64,000 nucleotides of DNA from Candidatus Binatia bacterium (GCA_029248525.1 JAQWJE010000049.1:1-64000); one strand, 5' to 3'; shown: positions 1 to 9,002, numbered from the stretch's first letter. The notes: generated by a model from the letters alone, not told the origin. Translations and numbers: made by a program.

Positions 1-305
1 AGAGTCGCGAGTTGCTTGGCAAAGGTGATCGGGTCGTGCTGCGCGGGCAAACCGATGCCCGTCCCAAGACGAATTTTTTCCGTCATGGCAGCGGCGGCCG
101 CAAGCGCGATATAAGGATCCAGGCTGCGCTTGTATTCCTCGGCCAGCTCGGCCTCGCCCGTAGGCGCCGGGGTACGGCGGCTTGTCGGGATGTGGGTATG
201 CTCGGGGATATAGATCGAGTAGAAGCCGCGCTCCTCGGCCGCACGCGTCAACGCAACCAGATCCATGGTCAGGTCCGTTGCATGAATTGTAACTCCCAGC
301 TTCAT
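1..305 (-). CDS. LLM-class (luciferase-like) oxidoreductase, 3' part missing
   Basis: The frame opens with ATG at 305 and stays open to the window edge, giving the first 101 residues of the protein. The start reads MKLGVTIHATDL, followed by EHTHIPTSRR and by a LGTGIGL segment. These are hallmarks of the luciferase-like flavin/F420-dependent oxidoreductases, especially the subgroup often annotated TIGR03619. The ATG overlaps the TGA of the SnoaL-like gene upstream (ATGA, 302-305), so the two are translationally coupled. The substrate cannot be read from sequence. Cofactor F420 is inferred from the family; FMN is possible. Confidence 0.85.
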   Translation of the reverse strand, partial: MKLGVTIHATDLTMDLVALTRAAEERGFYSIYIPEHTHIPTSRRTPAPTGEAELAEEYKRSLDPYIALAAAAAMTEKIRLGTGIGLPAQHDPITFAKQLAT

Positions 306-820
306 TGCGAAACTCCTCCCGACCAACCCTTCTCGAACGAGGCCAGCATCACTGTTTCCAACTGCATGGATGCATGCAACCAGACGCCATCAACACGATG
401 GTAGGTGTCGTTCTCCACGCCGACCATCCAGCGCTGCGATCCGTCCTGCAGTGTACAGGGAGAAAAGAGATCCCAGGTACCCTCGGCAAAATCTCCCCGC
501 ACCCTGATCCGGGGCTTGAGAAAGAAATGCCAGGCCCATCGGACCGTCGGATTTGCCAGACGGTCCTGGATCGCGGCTCGACCGCGCGCCACACCCAGAG
601 AGCGTCCGCCATCCCAAACCGCATCTTCGGTAAACAACTCGGCCACCCGAGCGGCCATTTCCGATACGTGGGCGGGGTCCGGTGCCCCAGCGGAAATATG
701 CGCGTGGCGGGAATCGACACGGGCGGCGTACTCCGCCTTGAGGCGCTCGATCGCCAACGTGCTCTCGGCCGCATCCAGGCGGGTCTCCAGGCTGGCAATT
801 CGTTCTTCGAGAGATGGCAT
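302..820 (-). CDS. SnoaL-like / nuclear transport factor 2-fold protein
   Basis: A 172-residue protein beginning MPSLEERIASLE. A short N-terminal helix (about residues 1-30, coiled-coil-like) precedes a SnoaL-like domain with the pattern of the family: a helix with AARVAELFTEDAVWDGG, then GRAAIQDRL and later WHFFLKPRIRV. Such domains are small alpha+beta barrels used as isomerases, cyclases, dehydratases or simply binding proteins, so no reaction can be assigned. I chose the ATG at 820 because an AGAGGAAG ribosome-binding site sits just upstream; a longer in-frame extension to 988 lacks one. Its stop overlaps the start of the LLM-class oxidoreductase, implying a shared operon and perhaps a shared substrate. 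Confidence 0.75.
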   Translation of the reverse strand: MPSLEERIASLETRLDAAESTLAIERLKAEYAARVDSRHAHISAGAPDPAHVSEMAARVAELFTEDAVWDGGRSLGVARGRAAIQDRLANPTVRWAWHFFLKPRIRVRGDFAEGTWDLFSPCTLQDGSQRWMVGVENDTYHRVDGVWLHASMQLETVMLASFEKGWSGGVSQ

Positions 821-913
821 GCAAGCTTCCTCTAGTCTTCCGCACCGCCAGTCTCCAGCGTCCATCCACCCGCACTTGCCGACCACCCTCTCCATAAGGC
901 AATAGTCCTGAGT

Positions 914-1882
914 ATGCGGATTCTTGTTACCGGCGGCGCCGGCTACGTCGGTAGCCATTGTGCCAAGCTCCTGAAAAGAGCGGGCCATGAGGTCGTCGTG
1001 CTCGACAATCTATCCCGCGGCCATCGCGAGGCGGTGCGATTTGGTCCCCTGATCGATGCGGACCTGCGCGACGGGGCGGCCATCCGGGCAGCCCTCCAGG
1101 AACATCCGGTCGATGCCGTCATCCATTTCGCTGCACTGGCGGCTGTGGGTGAATCCATGGCTGCGCCGGAGCTCTACTTCGAGAACAATGTGCATGGCAC
1201 GCTGAACCTGCTTGAGGCCATGCGCCAACAAGGCATCGACAAGATTGTCTTTTCCTCGACGTGCGCGACCTACGGCATCCCGCAGGAGGACCCGATCTCC
1301 GAGGCGACTCAGCAGAATCCGGTCAGCCCCTATGGCGAGACCAAACTCATGGTCGAGCAAATGTTGCGCTGGTACGGAACCTGCCACGGTCTGCGATGGG
1401 CCGCCTTGCGCTATTTCAACGTTGCCGGTTGCGACCCCGAAGGCGAATTGGGCGAGGAGCACGACCCCGAGACGCATCTGATTCCTCTGGCCATTGATGC
1501 CGCGCTCGGCAAGCGCCCGCCATTGGAAGTATTCGGCGACGACTATGCCACACCCGATGGCACCGCCATCCGCGACTATATTCACGTCTGGGATCTCGTC
1601 GAAGCCCATCGCCTCGCGCTCGAGAAACTCTGCGGCGATACCGTGAGTTTCGCCTGCAATCTGGGTACGGGAACAGGTGCCAGCGTCCGTCAGGTTCTGG
1701 CGGCAGTAGAAGAGGTGACCGGACACCCTGTTCCCCACAACATCGGACCCCGGCGGGCCGGTGATCCACCCAGTCTGGTTGCAGCCCCCGAGAAAGCCAA
1801 CAAGATTCTCGATTGGTCGCCAACCTACCCATCCCTGGTCGACAGCGTCCGGCATACGCTCCAATGGCGCCAAAAACGCTGA
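914..1882 (+). CDS. galE: UDP-glucose 4-epimerase
   Basis: A 322-residue extended SDR enzyme that interconverts UDP-glucose and UDP-galactose. The NAD-binding loop TGGAGYVG lies at residues 6-13, the SSTCATYG segment with the catalytic Ser/Thr at 114-121, and the catalytic Tyr140/Lys144 in YGETK. Sugar-nucleotide motifs such as RYFNVAGCDP follow. Length and motif spacing are normal for GalE. It stands alone, divergent from the SnoaL/LLM pair, with about 90 bases between the divergent starts. Other UDP-sugar epimerases share this architecture, so the exact sugar specificity is an inference. Confidence 0.93.
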   Translation: MRILVTGGAGYVGSHCAKLLKRAGHEVVVLDNLSRGHREAVRFGPLIDADLRDGAAIRAALQEHPVDAVIHFAALAAVGESMAAPELYFENNVHGTLNLLEAMRQQGIDKIVFSSTCATYGIPQEDPISEATQQNPVSPYGETKLMVEQMLRWYGTCHGLRWAALRYFNVAGCDPEGELGEEHDPETHLIPLAIDAALGKRPPLEVFGDDYATPDGTAIRDYIHVWDLVEAHRLALEKLCGDTVSFACNLGTGTGASVRQVLAAVEEVTGHPVPHNIGPRRAGDPPSLVAAPEKANKILDWSPTYPSLVDSVRHTLQWRQKR

Positions 1883-2079
1883 CGCTTTCGTGGAGGCGCG
1901 CACAGATCGCCGAGGGTGGCGCCTCGAAGTCGCCGAGGGTGGCGCACCCGGCGGGCCTCGCAAGCTCGGCCGTGGCGCTACTGGACGCAGAAAAAATTAC
2001 CTGGATCGGCCCTTCTCCCATTCCGCGGAATCCCTGTTAGAGGTAATGTAGGGACAATCGTCTTTCGAAGGAGAAATTT
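1883..2079. other. intergenic stretch with a short direct repeat
   Basis: This 197-base gap between galE and the nitronate monooxygenase gene holds a 16-base direct repeat (TCGCCGAGGGTGGCGC) at 1907-1922 and 1930-1945. An AAGGAG ribosome-binding site lies at 2068-2073, just before the next gene. I see no convincing promoter or terminator. Confidence 0.5.
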
Positions 2080-3198
2080 GTGCATACAGATCTTTGTGAA
2101 CGTCTCGGTATCGACCTCCCCATTTTCGCTTTCACCCACTGCCGTGACGTCGTTGTCGCAGTGAGCAAGGCCGGTGGTATCGGCGTCCTGGGTGCGGTCG
2201 GATTCACCCCGGAACAGCTGAAGGTGGAATGCGATTGGATCGACGAACGTATCGGCGACAAGCCTTATGGCGTCGATATCGTGATCCCGGGCAAATACGA
2301 GGGCATGGACCAGGTCGATCCTGAAAAACTCGAAGAGCAACTTCGCTCGATGATCCCTGATCAGCACCGCACCTTTGCCAAGAAGGTCTTTGCCGACCAT
2401 GGCGTGCCGGAGCTCCCCGCAGAAGACAAGCACCACGAACTCCTTGGATGGACGGCGGTGACGGCGGCCCCTCAAGTCGACGAGGCCTTACGTCACCCCA
2501 ACGTCAAACTCATCGCCAACGCACTTGGCACCCCTCCCGAAGATGTCATCGAACAATGCCAGAACGCCGGGCGGCTGGTCGCCGCCCTCTGCGGTAGCCC
2601 GCGGCAGGCGCTCAAGCATAAGGAAGCCGGTATCGATATCATTATCGCTCAGGGCACCGAGGGTGGCGGACATACCGGCGAGGTCGGAAGCCTTGTTCTC
2701 TGGCCACAGGTCATCGACGCCGTAGCGCCCACTCCTGTACTGGCCGCCGGCGGCATCGGCACCGGCCGCCAGATTGCAGCAGCCATGGCACTCGGCGCCG
2801 CCGGCGTCTGGAGCGGCTCGCTCTGGCTTGCCGTAGAAGAAGCAGAAGCACCCCCCGCGCAGAAGGAAAGTTATTTCAGTGCTTCGAGTCGCGACACTGT
2901 GCGCTCGCGTTCCTTTACCGGCAAGCCCTGCCGCATGCTGAAAAACGAATGGACCGAGGCATGGGAGAACCCCGAGAATCCCGACCCGCTCGGGATGCCC
3001 CTCCAGGGCATGGTCACCATGGAGTCCATCAGGCGCTCGCACCAATATGCCGAGGTCGCCCAGCCCGTCGCCTTCAACCCGGTTGGTCAGGTCGTCGGCA
3101 TGATCAACGAGAGCGAGTCCGTGCGTCGGGTAATGCAGCGCCTTTCCGAGGAATACCTCGGTGCTGTGGACCGTCTCGACAGCCTGCAACCCAAATAG
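2080..3198 (+). CDS. nitronate monooxygenase family (2-nitropropane dioxygenase-like) flavoprotein
   Basis: A 372-residue FMN-dependent TIM-barrel protein. It starts MHTDLCERLGIDLPIF, typical of the family, and carries the glycine-rich flavin-phosphate region GTEGGGHTGEVGS (about residues 193-205) followed by PVLAAGGIGTGRQIAAA. Known members oxidise alkyl nitronates; others act on different substrates, so the family name is firm but the substrate is not. The start codon is GTG at 2080, chosen because an AAGGAG site lies about 7 bases upstream. The gene precedes msrA by 24 bases on the same strand, and the two may be cotranscribed. Confidence 0.87.
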   Translation: MHTDLCERLGIDLPIFAFTHCRDVVVAVSKAGGIGVLGAVGFTPEQLKVECDWIDERIGDKPYGVDIVIPGKYEGMDQVDPEKLEEQLRSMIPDQHRTFAKKVFADHGVPELPAEDKHHELLGWTAVTAAPQVDEALRHPNVKLIANALGTPPEDVIEQCQNAGRLVAALCGSPRQALKHKEAGIDIIIAQGTEGGGHTGEVGSLVLWPQVIDAVAPTPVLAAGGIGTGRQIAAAMALGAAGVWSGSLWLAVEEAEAPPAQKESYFSASSRDTVRSRSFTGKPCRMLKNEWTEAWENPENPDPLGMPLQGMVTMESIRRSHQYAEVAQPVAFNPVGQVVGMINESESVRRVMQRLSEEYLGAVDRLDSLQPK

Positions 3199-3222
3199 TC
3201 GCGAATCGCGGGGAGAACCTCG

Positions 3223-3894
3223 ATGGAAGATCGTCTTTCACGCCTGTTTGGCAGGCTGACCATGCCGAGCGAAAAGCTCAGCCTGCCCGCGGCAAACGAA
3301 GCCCTGCCCGGGCGGGACGAGGCCATACCGGTGGCTGGCAAGCACTTCGTTTTGGGAACCGATATCCAACCGCCTTTTCCCGAAGGCCTCGAGCAGATCG
3401 TGGTCGGGCTGGGTTGTTTTTGGGGTGCCGAAAAATGCTTCTGGACAATTGAAGGCGTCCATACCACGGCCGTGGGCTACGCGGCCGGGCACACACCCAA
3501 TCCCACCTATGAGGAAGTCTGCTCGGGCCGTACCGGTCATAACGAGGTGGTATTGGTCGTCTTTGATCCGGCAAAGACGTCTCTCGAAGATCTGCTCAAA
3601 GCGTTTTGGGAAGGCCATGACCCCACCCAAGGTATGCGCCAGGGAAACGATATGGGCACTCAGTACCGCTCGGGCATCTATACAACCAGCGATGCCCAAC
3701 AAGTAGCCGCGGTTGCCTCCCGAGACCGGTACGCGACCGCACTCCGAGCCGTGGGCATGGAGGCTATTACGACCGAAATTCTCGGATCGGGCCCTTTCTA
3801 CTATGCCGAGGATTACCACCAGCAGTATCTCGCCAAGAATCCGGCAGGTTATTGCGGACTCGGCGGCACCGGCGTGGTCTGCCCGGGAAGCTAG
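3223..3894 (+). CDS. msrA: peptide-methionine (S)-S-oxide reductase
   Basis: A 223-residue MsrA that reduces methionine-S-sulfoxide in proteins and free methionine sulfoxide. The catalytic motif GCFWG is at residues 64-68 with nucleophilic Cys65. The [20 protein letters not shown] block and the [11 protein letters not shown] block follow. The C-terminal [11 protein letters not shown] and VVCPG keep both recycling cysteines, as in the Escherichia coli-type enzyme. The roughly 60-residue N-terminal extension with [10 protein letters not shown] also matches the E. coli type. It lies 24 bases after the nitronate monooxygenase gene and converges on a sensor kinase gene 27 bases away. Confidence 0.96.
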   Translation: MEDRLSRLFGRLTMPSEKLSLPAANEALPGRDEAIPVAGKHFVLGTDIQPPFPEGLEQIVVGLGCFWGAEKCFWTIEGVHTTAVGYAAGHTPNPTYEEVCSGRTGHNEVVLVVFDPAKTSLEDLLKAFWEGHDPTQGMRQGNDMGTQYRSGIYTTSDAQQVAAVASRDRYATALRAVGMEAITTEILGSGPFYYAEDYHQQYLAKNPAGYCGLGGTGVVCPGS

Positions 3895-3921
3895 CGCAGG
3901 AACATTTCCGACGCCGGCGAT

Positions 3922-5271
3922 CTAGAGCGGTAAAATCAGGGAAACGCGAAGTCCGGGTTCCGCATCTTCCAAAGTCACCTCACCACCATGAAGGTGAGCC
4001 ACTGCGCGGACCAGTGACAATCCAAGCCCGCTGCCGGGCTCGGTGCGGCTGCCATCGGCGCGGCTGAAACGCTCGAAGGCACGATCGCGAAAATCTTCTG
4101 CCATGCCGGGTCCATCGTCCTGAACCATCAGGGTCTGGGAATCTTCCGTGCGCACCAGACGAATCTGAATTCGACCTCCGGAGGGCACATATTTTATCGC
4201 ATTATCGAGCAAGTTCGCGAGAGCCTGTGCCAACAAATGAGGCTCGCCGCGAACCAGTGCCTGCCCCGTCGAGTCGCGAACCAGCTGCAAACCCGTCTCG
4301 GTCGCCAGAGGCTCGTAGGTATCGACCACATCGCCGGCCATATCGTCGAGATCGACATCCTGAAAGCGCTCTCTCTCGGCACCGGATTCCGCCAGCGTAA
4401 TGGCTAGCAGCGCATTGAAGATGGACAGGATCCGATCCGCTTCGACCACCGTTTCCTGAAGAACCTGGCGGTAGGAGCCAGGATCATCTTCGGTCAATAA
4501 TGCGACCTCGATCCGGCTTTTGAGCCGCGAGATCGGGCTGCGGAGATCGTGGGCGATCTCGTCCGACACCGATCGCATTCCCTCCATCAGACCCTCGATA
4601 CGGTCGAGCATCCGGTTGAGGTTCTCCGAGAGATCATCGAATTCGTCGCCACCCGAACCGACCGGCATGCGCCGAGAGAAATCTCCGGCGAGAATCGCGA
4701 CACTATTCTGGTTGATCTTTTCCAGCCGCGAGGACACGCGTCGACCGACGAAAAGCCCGCCAGCCACGCCCAAAACCAGCGTCAGGCCGAAGGCGCCGAA
4801 CATCGCCTGCACAATCAAATCACGGAGTTTGGCGACTTCACCCAAATTGCGCCCGACCAAAAGGCGCAACCCGTCGGGCAGGTCGACAGCGCGAGCGCGC
4901 GCAAGCTCACTGCTCTCCCCCAGCGGAAATTCCACCACCTCTTGTCCCGCGGCCTCTCCGGCCGGCCAGTCCCTCAGATTCCCCGCCACCCATTCGAGCC
5001 TTTGGGTAGCGAGCATATAGATGGTGCTCCCCCCCGGTCGATCGGTGCTGCGTCGCGCCAGAATCGTCTTGATCTCGGCGACGCCCTTGCGCGAGAATTT
5101 CTCCTGTAACAACTCCGCTTCGGCCGAAATTTCAGCATCCACGCGTCCCTGGTCCAGAGAGAACGTCGACCAATAGAGAAAGCCGAGAATCGCAAGACTC
5201 GTGACGCAAAAGAGCAGCGTATAGACGAGTGCGTAGCGGAAGATAAGGCTGCGCTTGCGAGACGGCTTCAT
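3922..5271 (-). CDS. sensor histidine kinase (HAMP, HisKA, HATPase)
   Basis: A 449-residue inner-membrane kinase. Membrane segment 1 is at about residues 11-34, a periplasmic sensor region at 35-150, and membrane segment 2 at about 152-176. A HAMP linker follows. The phospho-acceptor His241 lies in SDEIAHDLRSPISRL. The ATPase domain has LANLLDNAIKYVPSG (N box) and DDGPGM plus GSGLGLSLV (G boxes). It is of the EnvZ/QseC/CusS general class. Its ATG overlaps the stop of the response-regulator gene (ATGA, 5268-5271), so the pair is coupled. The signal sensed cannot be told from sequence. Confidence 0.93.
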   Translation of the reverse strand: MKPSRKRSLIFRYALVYTLLFCVTSLAILGFLYWSTFSLDQGRVDAEISAEAELLQEKFSRKGVAEIKTILARRSTDRPGGSTIYMLATQRLEWVAGNLRDWPAGEAAGQEVVEFPLGESSELARARAVDLPDGLRLLVGRNLGEVAKLRDLIVQAMFGAFGLTLVLGVAGGLFVGRRVSSRLEKINQNSVAILAGDFSRRMPVGSGGDEFDDLSENLNRMLDRIEGLMEGMRSVSDEIAHDLRSPISRLKSRIEVALLTEDDPGSYRQVLQETVVEADRILSIFNALLAITLAESGAERERFQDVDLDDMAGDVVDTYEPLATETGLQLVRDSTGQALVRGEPHLLAQALANLLDNAIKYVPSGGRIQIRLVRTEDSQTLMVQDDGPGMAEDFRDRAFERFSRADGSRTEPGSGLGLSLVRAVAHLHGGEVTLEDAEPGLRVSLILPL

Positions 5272-5939
5272 TCGCCCAACCGGTAACCGGCGCCTCGAAC
5301 TGTCTCAAGCAGCGGCCTGTCGGGCGATCCACCAAGTTTTTTTCGCAGGCGACTCATATGAACATCAATCACATTGGTCTGCGGATCGAATTGATAGTCC
5401 CAGACACTCTCCAGAAGCATGGTTCGAGTGACCACCTGGCCGGGATGTCGCATCAGAACTTCGAGAATTTTGAACTCTCGCGGTTTCAGATCCAGGGTCT
5501 CCCCGCCCCGCCGCACGCGACGCGCCAGGAGGTCCATTTCCAGATCTGCCACTCTCAATGTGGTATCCGCCAGCGGCTGTTGCCCTCGACGCGTCAGAGC
5601 CTCCAGCCGCGCCAGCAGCTCCGAGAAGGCAAAAGGTTTGGTCAGGTAATCATCGCCCCCGGCACGCAGCCCCTCCACCCGATTGTCGACGCTATCCATG
5701 GCGCTCAGAATCAGAACCGGCGTCGCACTGCCCGTGCGCCTGACGGTTTCCACAATCGTCAATCCATCCATCTCGGGAAGCATGCGATCGACGATCAATG
5801 CATCGAAAGGGCCACTCAAGGCCAACGCGAGTCCGCGAGCTCCATCCCCTGCCAAATCGACGGTCCAGCCGCTTTCCCGGAGGCCCTTGGCGACAAATTG
5901 GGCCGCCTCCGCATCATCCTCGATCACCAAAACCCGCAC
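5268..5939 (-). CDS. OmpR/PhoB-family response regulator
   Basis: A DNA-binding response regulator of about 223 residues. The receiver domain starts VRVLVIEDD, has phospho-acceptor Asp51 in ALIVDRMLPEMDG and the conserved Lys in LTKPFAFSEL. The C-terminal winged helix (about residues 125-221) contains LDLKPREFKILEVL and the closing RGAGYRL. I place the start at the GTG at 5939, which gives the usual length; the only longer start is a TTG at 6005 that adds 22 unconserved residues. It is the first gene of a coupled pair with the histidine kinase and presumably controls that operon and others. Confidence 0.9.
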   Translation of the reverse strand: MRVLVIEDDAEAAQFVAKGLRESGWTVDLAGDGARGLALALSGPFDALIVDRMLPEMDGLTIVETVRRTGSATPVLILSAMDSVDNRVEGLRAGGDDYLTKPFAFSELLARLEALTRRGQQPLADTTLRVADLEMDLLARRVRRGGETLDLKPREFKILEVLMRHPGQVVTRTMLLESVWDYQFDPQTNVIDVHMSRLRKKLGGSPDRPLLETVRGAGYRLGE

Positions 5940-6172
5940 AGTCCTTGCTTTGGCCGATGCTCGCCTCGCTCGCAACCGCCCGCTGATCCCGAAATCTGAT
6001 TGCAAATAAAACCCGTTTAAAAACAGCTACTTGGCAGAGTCCATCGTTCTCCTGCTTCGCGGATCACCCCCGCCTGAAAGCGTGGCGCAAAATACGCGAA
6101 TTTTCTCAGTTTGTTCACTCCCCGCGGCGTGTTAATCCTCACAGAACTTGAGGTATTCATTGAAGGAGAAAC
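5940..6172. other. divergent intergenic region between the response regulator and infC
   Basis: About 233 bases separate the divergent response-regulator and infC starts. The part near 6005-6030 is A/T-rich for this genome, which fits a promoter region for the two-component pair. A weak TTGTTC (6111-6116) is followed about 15 bases later by TTAATC. An AAGGAG site at 6163-6168 serves infC. No attenuator-like leader is evident. Confidence 0.35.
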
Positions 6173-6793
6173 ATGCACAGACCGCGCGGTAGGCGCTTCG
6201 TACCGGTACGCCCCGAGGAATCCAATCGTATCAACCGGCAAATCCGGGTCCCCGAGGTTCGCCTTGTAGGGGTCGACGGAGAGCAGTTGGGCGTCGTGGA
6301 AACGCAGGAAGCGTTGCAACGAGCACAAGAGGCCGGCCTCGATCTGGTTGAAGTCGCTGCCAAGGCACGACCACCGGTGTGCCGCATGATGGACTACGGC
6401 AAATTTCGCTACGCCAAGCAGAAAAAAGAAGCCGAAGCGAAAAAAAAGCAGCACACCACGCAGGTCAAGGAATTGCGCGTGCGGCCAGGTACCGATGTTC
6501 ACGATATCGCTCGCCAGACCAAAAAAGCTCAGGAATTTCTGGAAGATGGTCAGCGTGTGAAATTCACCCTCCGGTTCCGTGGCCGAGAGATGGCCCACCA
6601 GTCGCTCGGGAAGCAGAAACTTCTCGATATCGCGGAGAATCTCGTGGAGTGCGGATTTGTCGAATTGGCGCCGCGGACCGAAGGGCGCATCATGCATCTG
6701 GTGATGGCTCCCGGCGCACGTAAAGCCAAGATCGAGCGACCCGCAGTCGCGCCGACGCCTGCAGCCAAGACCGAGCCGCCCCCTGCGAAGTGA
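6173..6793 (+). CDS. infC: translation initiation factor IF-3
   Basis: A 206-residue IF-3, which binds the 30S subunit and enforces start-codon selection. The N-terminal domain begins NRQIRVPEVRLVGVDGEQLG; then come the DLVEVAAKARPPVCRMMDYGKF signature and the basic linker helix KQKKEAEAKKKQ. The C-terminal domain has KELRVRPGTDVHD and ALQ-like RGREMAHQSLG. The C-terminus has an extra Pro/Ala-rich tail of about 25 residues. The start is an ordinary ATG with AAGGAG upstream, unlike the AUU start of enteric infC. Unusually, rpmI and rplT do not follow; the next genes are ccmABCD. Confidence 0.97.
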   Translation: MHRPRGRRFVPVRPEESNRINRQIRVPEVRLVGVDGEQLGVVETQEALQRAQEAGLDLVEVAAKARPPVCRMMDYGKFRYAKQKKEAEAKKKQHTTQVKELRVRPGTDVHDIARQTKKAQEFLEDGQRVKFTLRFRGREMAHQSLGKQKLLDIAENLVECGFVELAPRTEGRIMHLVMAPGARKAKIERPAVAPTPAAKTEPPPAK

Positions 6794-6929
6794 CCACGAG
6801 AAGTGAGCACCCAGTAGGGGCTGGCGGGGGTACGGCACGAAATCAATCGCCGTATCCATTGCGGAGTCCGCCAAGCCCGGCGGGGGCGGGTAGTGGACCT
6901 TTGCAGGCCGCTCCGTCAGACTCGTCGAC

Positions 6930-7649
6930 GTGACCGAAATCGATCTCGCGATTCGTGCGGAAGTGCTGCACAAATCCTTCGGAGGGCGCCGTATCCTGAA
7001 CGGCTTGTCACTCGAGTTGCGCGCCGGAGAGTGTCTGGGGCTGATGGGAGGCAATGGGGCCGGGAAGAGCACCCTGCTCCGCGTTCTCGGGGGCACCATG
7101 CGACCCACTTCCGGCAAGATCGAAATCTTCGGCTCGACACTACACGGCGACAAGGGTGTCCGAGCCCGCTCGCGGATCGGGTTTCTCGGCCACGAGAGCA
7201 TGCTCTATCGTGACCTGAACCCGCGCGAGAATCTGGAAGTCTTCGCATCGCTCTATCGCTTGCCGGAAATCGACATCCGCGCTTGCCTCGATCGTGTCGG
7301 TCTGAGCCACGTCGGAAACCGACCCACGCGAACACTCTCGCGCGGCATGCTGCAGCGACTGGCTCTCGCGCGAGCGACGCTCCACAAACCTTCAATTCTC
7401 CTGCTCGACGAACCGTTCACCGGACTCGATGACAACGGAGCCAGTCTGCTTCGCGAAATTCTCGGGGAACACACCCGCCATGGCGGGGCCACTCTTCTGA
7501 TCAGCCACGCGCTGCCGGAAGTCGCAGAACTCTGCTCGCGGGGCGTGATTCTGGACCGGGGTGCGTTCGCCTGCGAATTGCCCGAAATGCCTGGGGTCGA
7601 AGATCTGCAGCGGGTCTATCGCCAGACGATTCAGGGGCGACCATCCTGA
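6930..7649 (+). CDS. ccmA: haem exporter ATP-binding protein CcmA
   Basis: A 239-residue ABC ATPase of the CcmABCD complex, which releases holo-CcmE in cytochrome c maturation. Walker A is GGNGAGKST (about residues 39-47), the signature is LSRGMLQRLALARA, and Walker B is SILLLDEPFTGLD. The start is GTG at 6930. The identification rests on the gene order: ccmB, ccmC and a ccmD-sized gene follow with overlaps. The TGATG overlap at 7647-7651 couples it to ccmB. There are 136 bases between infC and this gene. Confidence 0.93.
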   Translation: MTEIDLAIRAEVLHKSFGGRRILNGLSLELRAGECLGLMGGNGAGKSTLLRVLGGTMRPTSGKIEIFGSTLHGDKGVRARSRIGFLGHESMLYRDLNPRENLEVFASLYRLPEIDIRACLDRVGLSHVGNRPTRTLSRGMLQRLALARATLHKPSILLLDEPFTGLDDNGASLLREILGEHTRHGGATLLISHALPEVAELCSRGVILDRGAFACELPEMPGVEDLQRVYRQTIQGRPS

Positions 7650-8308
7650 TGTGGCAGATTCTCCGCAAAGATCTCCGCATCGAGTGGCGTACCGGCGAGA
7701 TTCTCTCGTCCATGCTCCTGCTGTCGATTCTGATCACTTTGGTTTTTGCCTTTACGTTGGAGCCTTCCCGTCTCCGTGGGCCGGAATTTCTGGGGGGGCT
7801 TCTGTGGGCAACCCTGCTTTTCTCAGGCACGCTTGCCCTGAACCGATCCTTCCTCCTCGAGCGCGAAGCAGGTGCCTGGACTGCTCTGGCCCTTTGCCCG
7901 ATCGATCGAGGCTCCATCTATCTGGGCAAATTACTCGCCAATCTCGTTGTTCTTCTCGTCGGGGCGGCTGTGCTGCTCCCCTTGATGGTCTTGCTGCTCG
8001 GCACTCGCGATCTGCAGCCGAACCTTCTGCTCCCCGCCTCCCTGATTCTGGGATTGATCGGATTTGCCGCCATCGGAACCTTGTTTTCGGCGATGGCGAG
8101 CGGCACCCGAGCTCGCGAAGTTTTGATGCCCCTGTTGACCTTTCCGCTCCTGGCGCCTCTTTTGATCGCCGCTGCTCGCACCACCACCGCCGGGTTGACC
8201 GGCGAGCCCCTGGAGGCTGTCCAATCGTGGCTCCTGCTGCTCGGAGCTTTTGACCTTGTATTCGCCGTAGCTGGCTGGTTGTTTTTCGATTATGTCCTTG
8301 AAGACTGA
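7649..8308 (+). CDS. ccmB: haem exporter permease CcmB
   Basis: A 219-residue, mostly hydrophobic protein with about six membrane segments. It starts MWQILRKDLRIEWRTGEIL, the cytoplasmic lead-in typical of CcmB, and contains LLWATLLFSGTLALNRSF and EREAGAWTALALCPIDRGSIYLGK, which are well conserved in the family. It is the membrane half of the CcmAB transporter. The start overlaps the ccmA stop and its own 3' end overlaps ccmC by 17 bases, so all three are translated together. Confidence 0.93.
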   Translation: MWQILRKDLRIEWRTGEILSSMLLLSILITLVFAFTLEPSRLRGPEFLGGLLWATLLFSGTLALNRSFLLEREAGAWTALALCPIDRGSIYLGKLLANLVVLLVGAAVLLPLMVLLLGTRDLQPNLLLPASLILGLIGFAAIGTLFSAMASGTRAREVLMPLLTFPLLAPLLIAAARTTTAGLTGEPLEAVQSWLLLLGAFDLVFAVAGWLFFDYVLED

Positions 8309-9002
8309 CACTCGGGTTTCTCATCCGTGGCGAGATTTCGCACTGCCCTTGCTGACAGGCGGCTTCATGCTGGCCGCCGTGATCCTGATTTTTTTCGTTG
8401 TTCCCAACGAGAAAGTTCAGGGCGTCACGCAGCGAATCTTCTACTTTCATGTCCACCTCGCGTGGATGGCCTTTGGTGGTTTCATTTTCGTCGCGATCGC
8501 CAGCGTCTGGTATCTCAGAACCGGCAGCGCTCGAGCCGACCAACTCGCACTCGCCAATGCCGAGGTCGGGCTGCTCTTCACCACTCTGGTTCTGGTGACA
8601 GGAGCGATCTGGGCGCGACCAATCTGGGGCGTTTGGTGGACTTGGGATCCACGGCTGACCATGTCCGTCGTCCTATGGGCCATCTATGCGGCCTACATCA
8701 TGTTGCGCCGGCTGGGGCGTGGGGATGAAACAATCACCCGCTATGCAGCCGTGCTCGGCATCGTCGGCGTTTTGGATATCCCGATCCTTGTTCTGGCAAT
8801 TCGACTCTGGCGCGGCGTCCATCCCGCTGTGGTGATTTCCAAGGACCCCGAAGCCGGCCTCAAGGATCCGACCATGATCTGGACCCTCGTTATCACAGGG
8901 GTCGCACTCGCCTTGCTCTTTACTTGGCTGGTCTCGTTGCGTGCACGCTTCGCCGCCATCGATGATGAACTCGAAACACTCCATTTGGAGGGAGAACGCT
9001 GA
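8292..9002 (+). CDS. ccmC: haem-handling protein CcmC
   Basis: A 236-residue inner-membrane protein with six predicted membrane segments. The tryptophan-rich WWD motif WGVWWTWDPRLT lies at about residues 115-126. His residues flank it in the segments FYFHVHLAWMAFG and RGVHPAV. CcmC presents haem to CcmE for cytochrome c maturation. The related CcsA/CcmF proteins share the motif, but the length and position after ccmAB indicate CcmC. Its TGA overlaps the ccmD ATG (TGATG, 9000-9004). Confidence 0.95.
   Translation: MSLKTDTRVSHPWRDFALPLLTGGFMLAAVILIFFVVPNEKVQGVTQRIFYFHVHLAWMAFGGFIFVAIASVWYLRTGSARADQLALANAEVGLLFTTLVLVTGAIWARPIWGVWWTWDPRLTMSVVLWAIYAAYIMLRRLGRGDETITRYAAVLGIVGVLDIPILVLAIRLWRGVHPAVVISKDPEAGLKDPTMIWTLVITGVALALLFTWLVSLRARFAAIDDELETLHLEGER

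Noticed and set aside
6111-6138. Promoter for infC
   Set aside because: TTGTTC and TTAATC are too poorly spaced (about 15 bases) and matched to call; left as a note in the intergenic entry.
6017-7201. 394-residue minus-strand open frame opposite infC and ccmA
   Set aside because: It is fully antisense to two clear genes, is rich in Arg/Pro/Ser as expected for a shadow, and shows no family motif.
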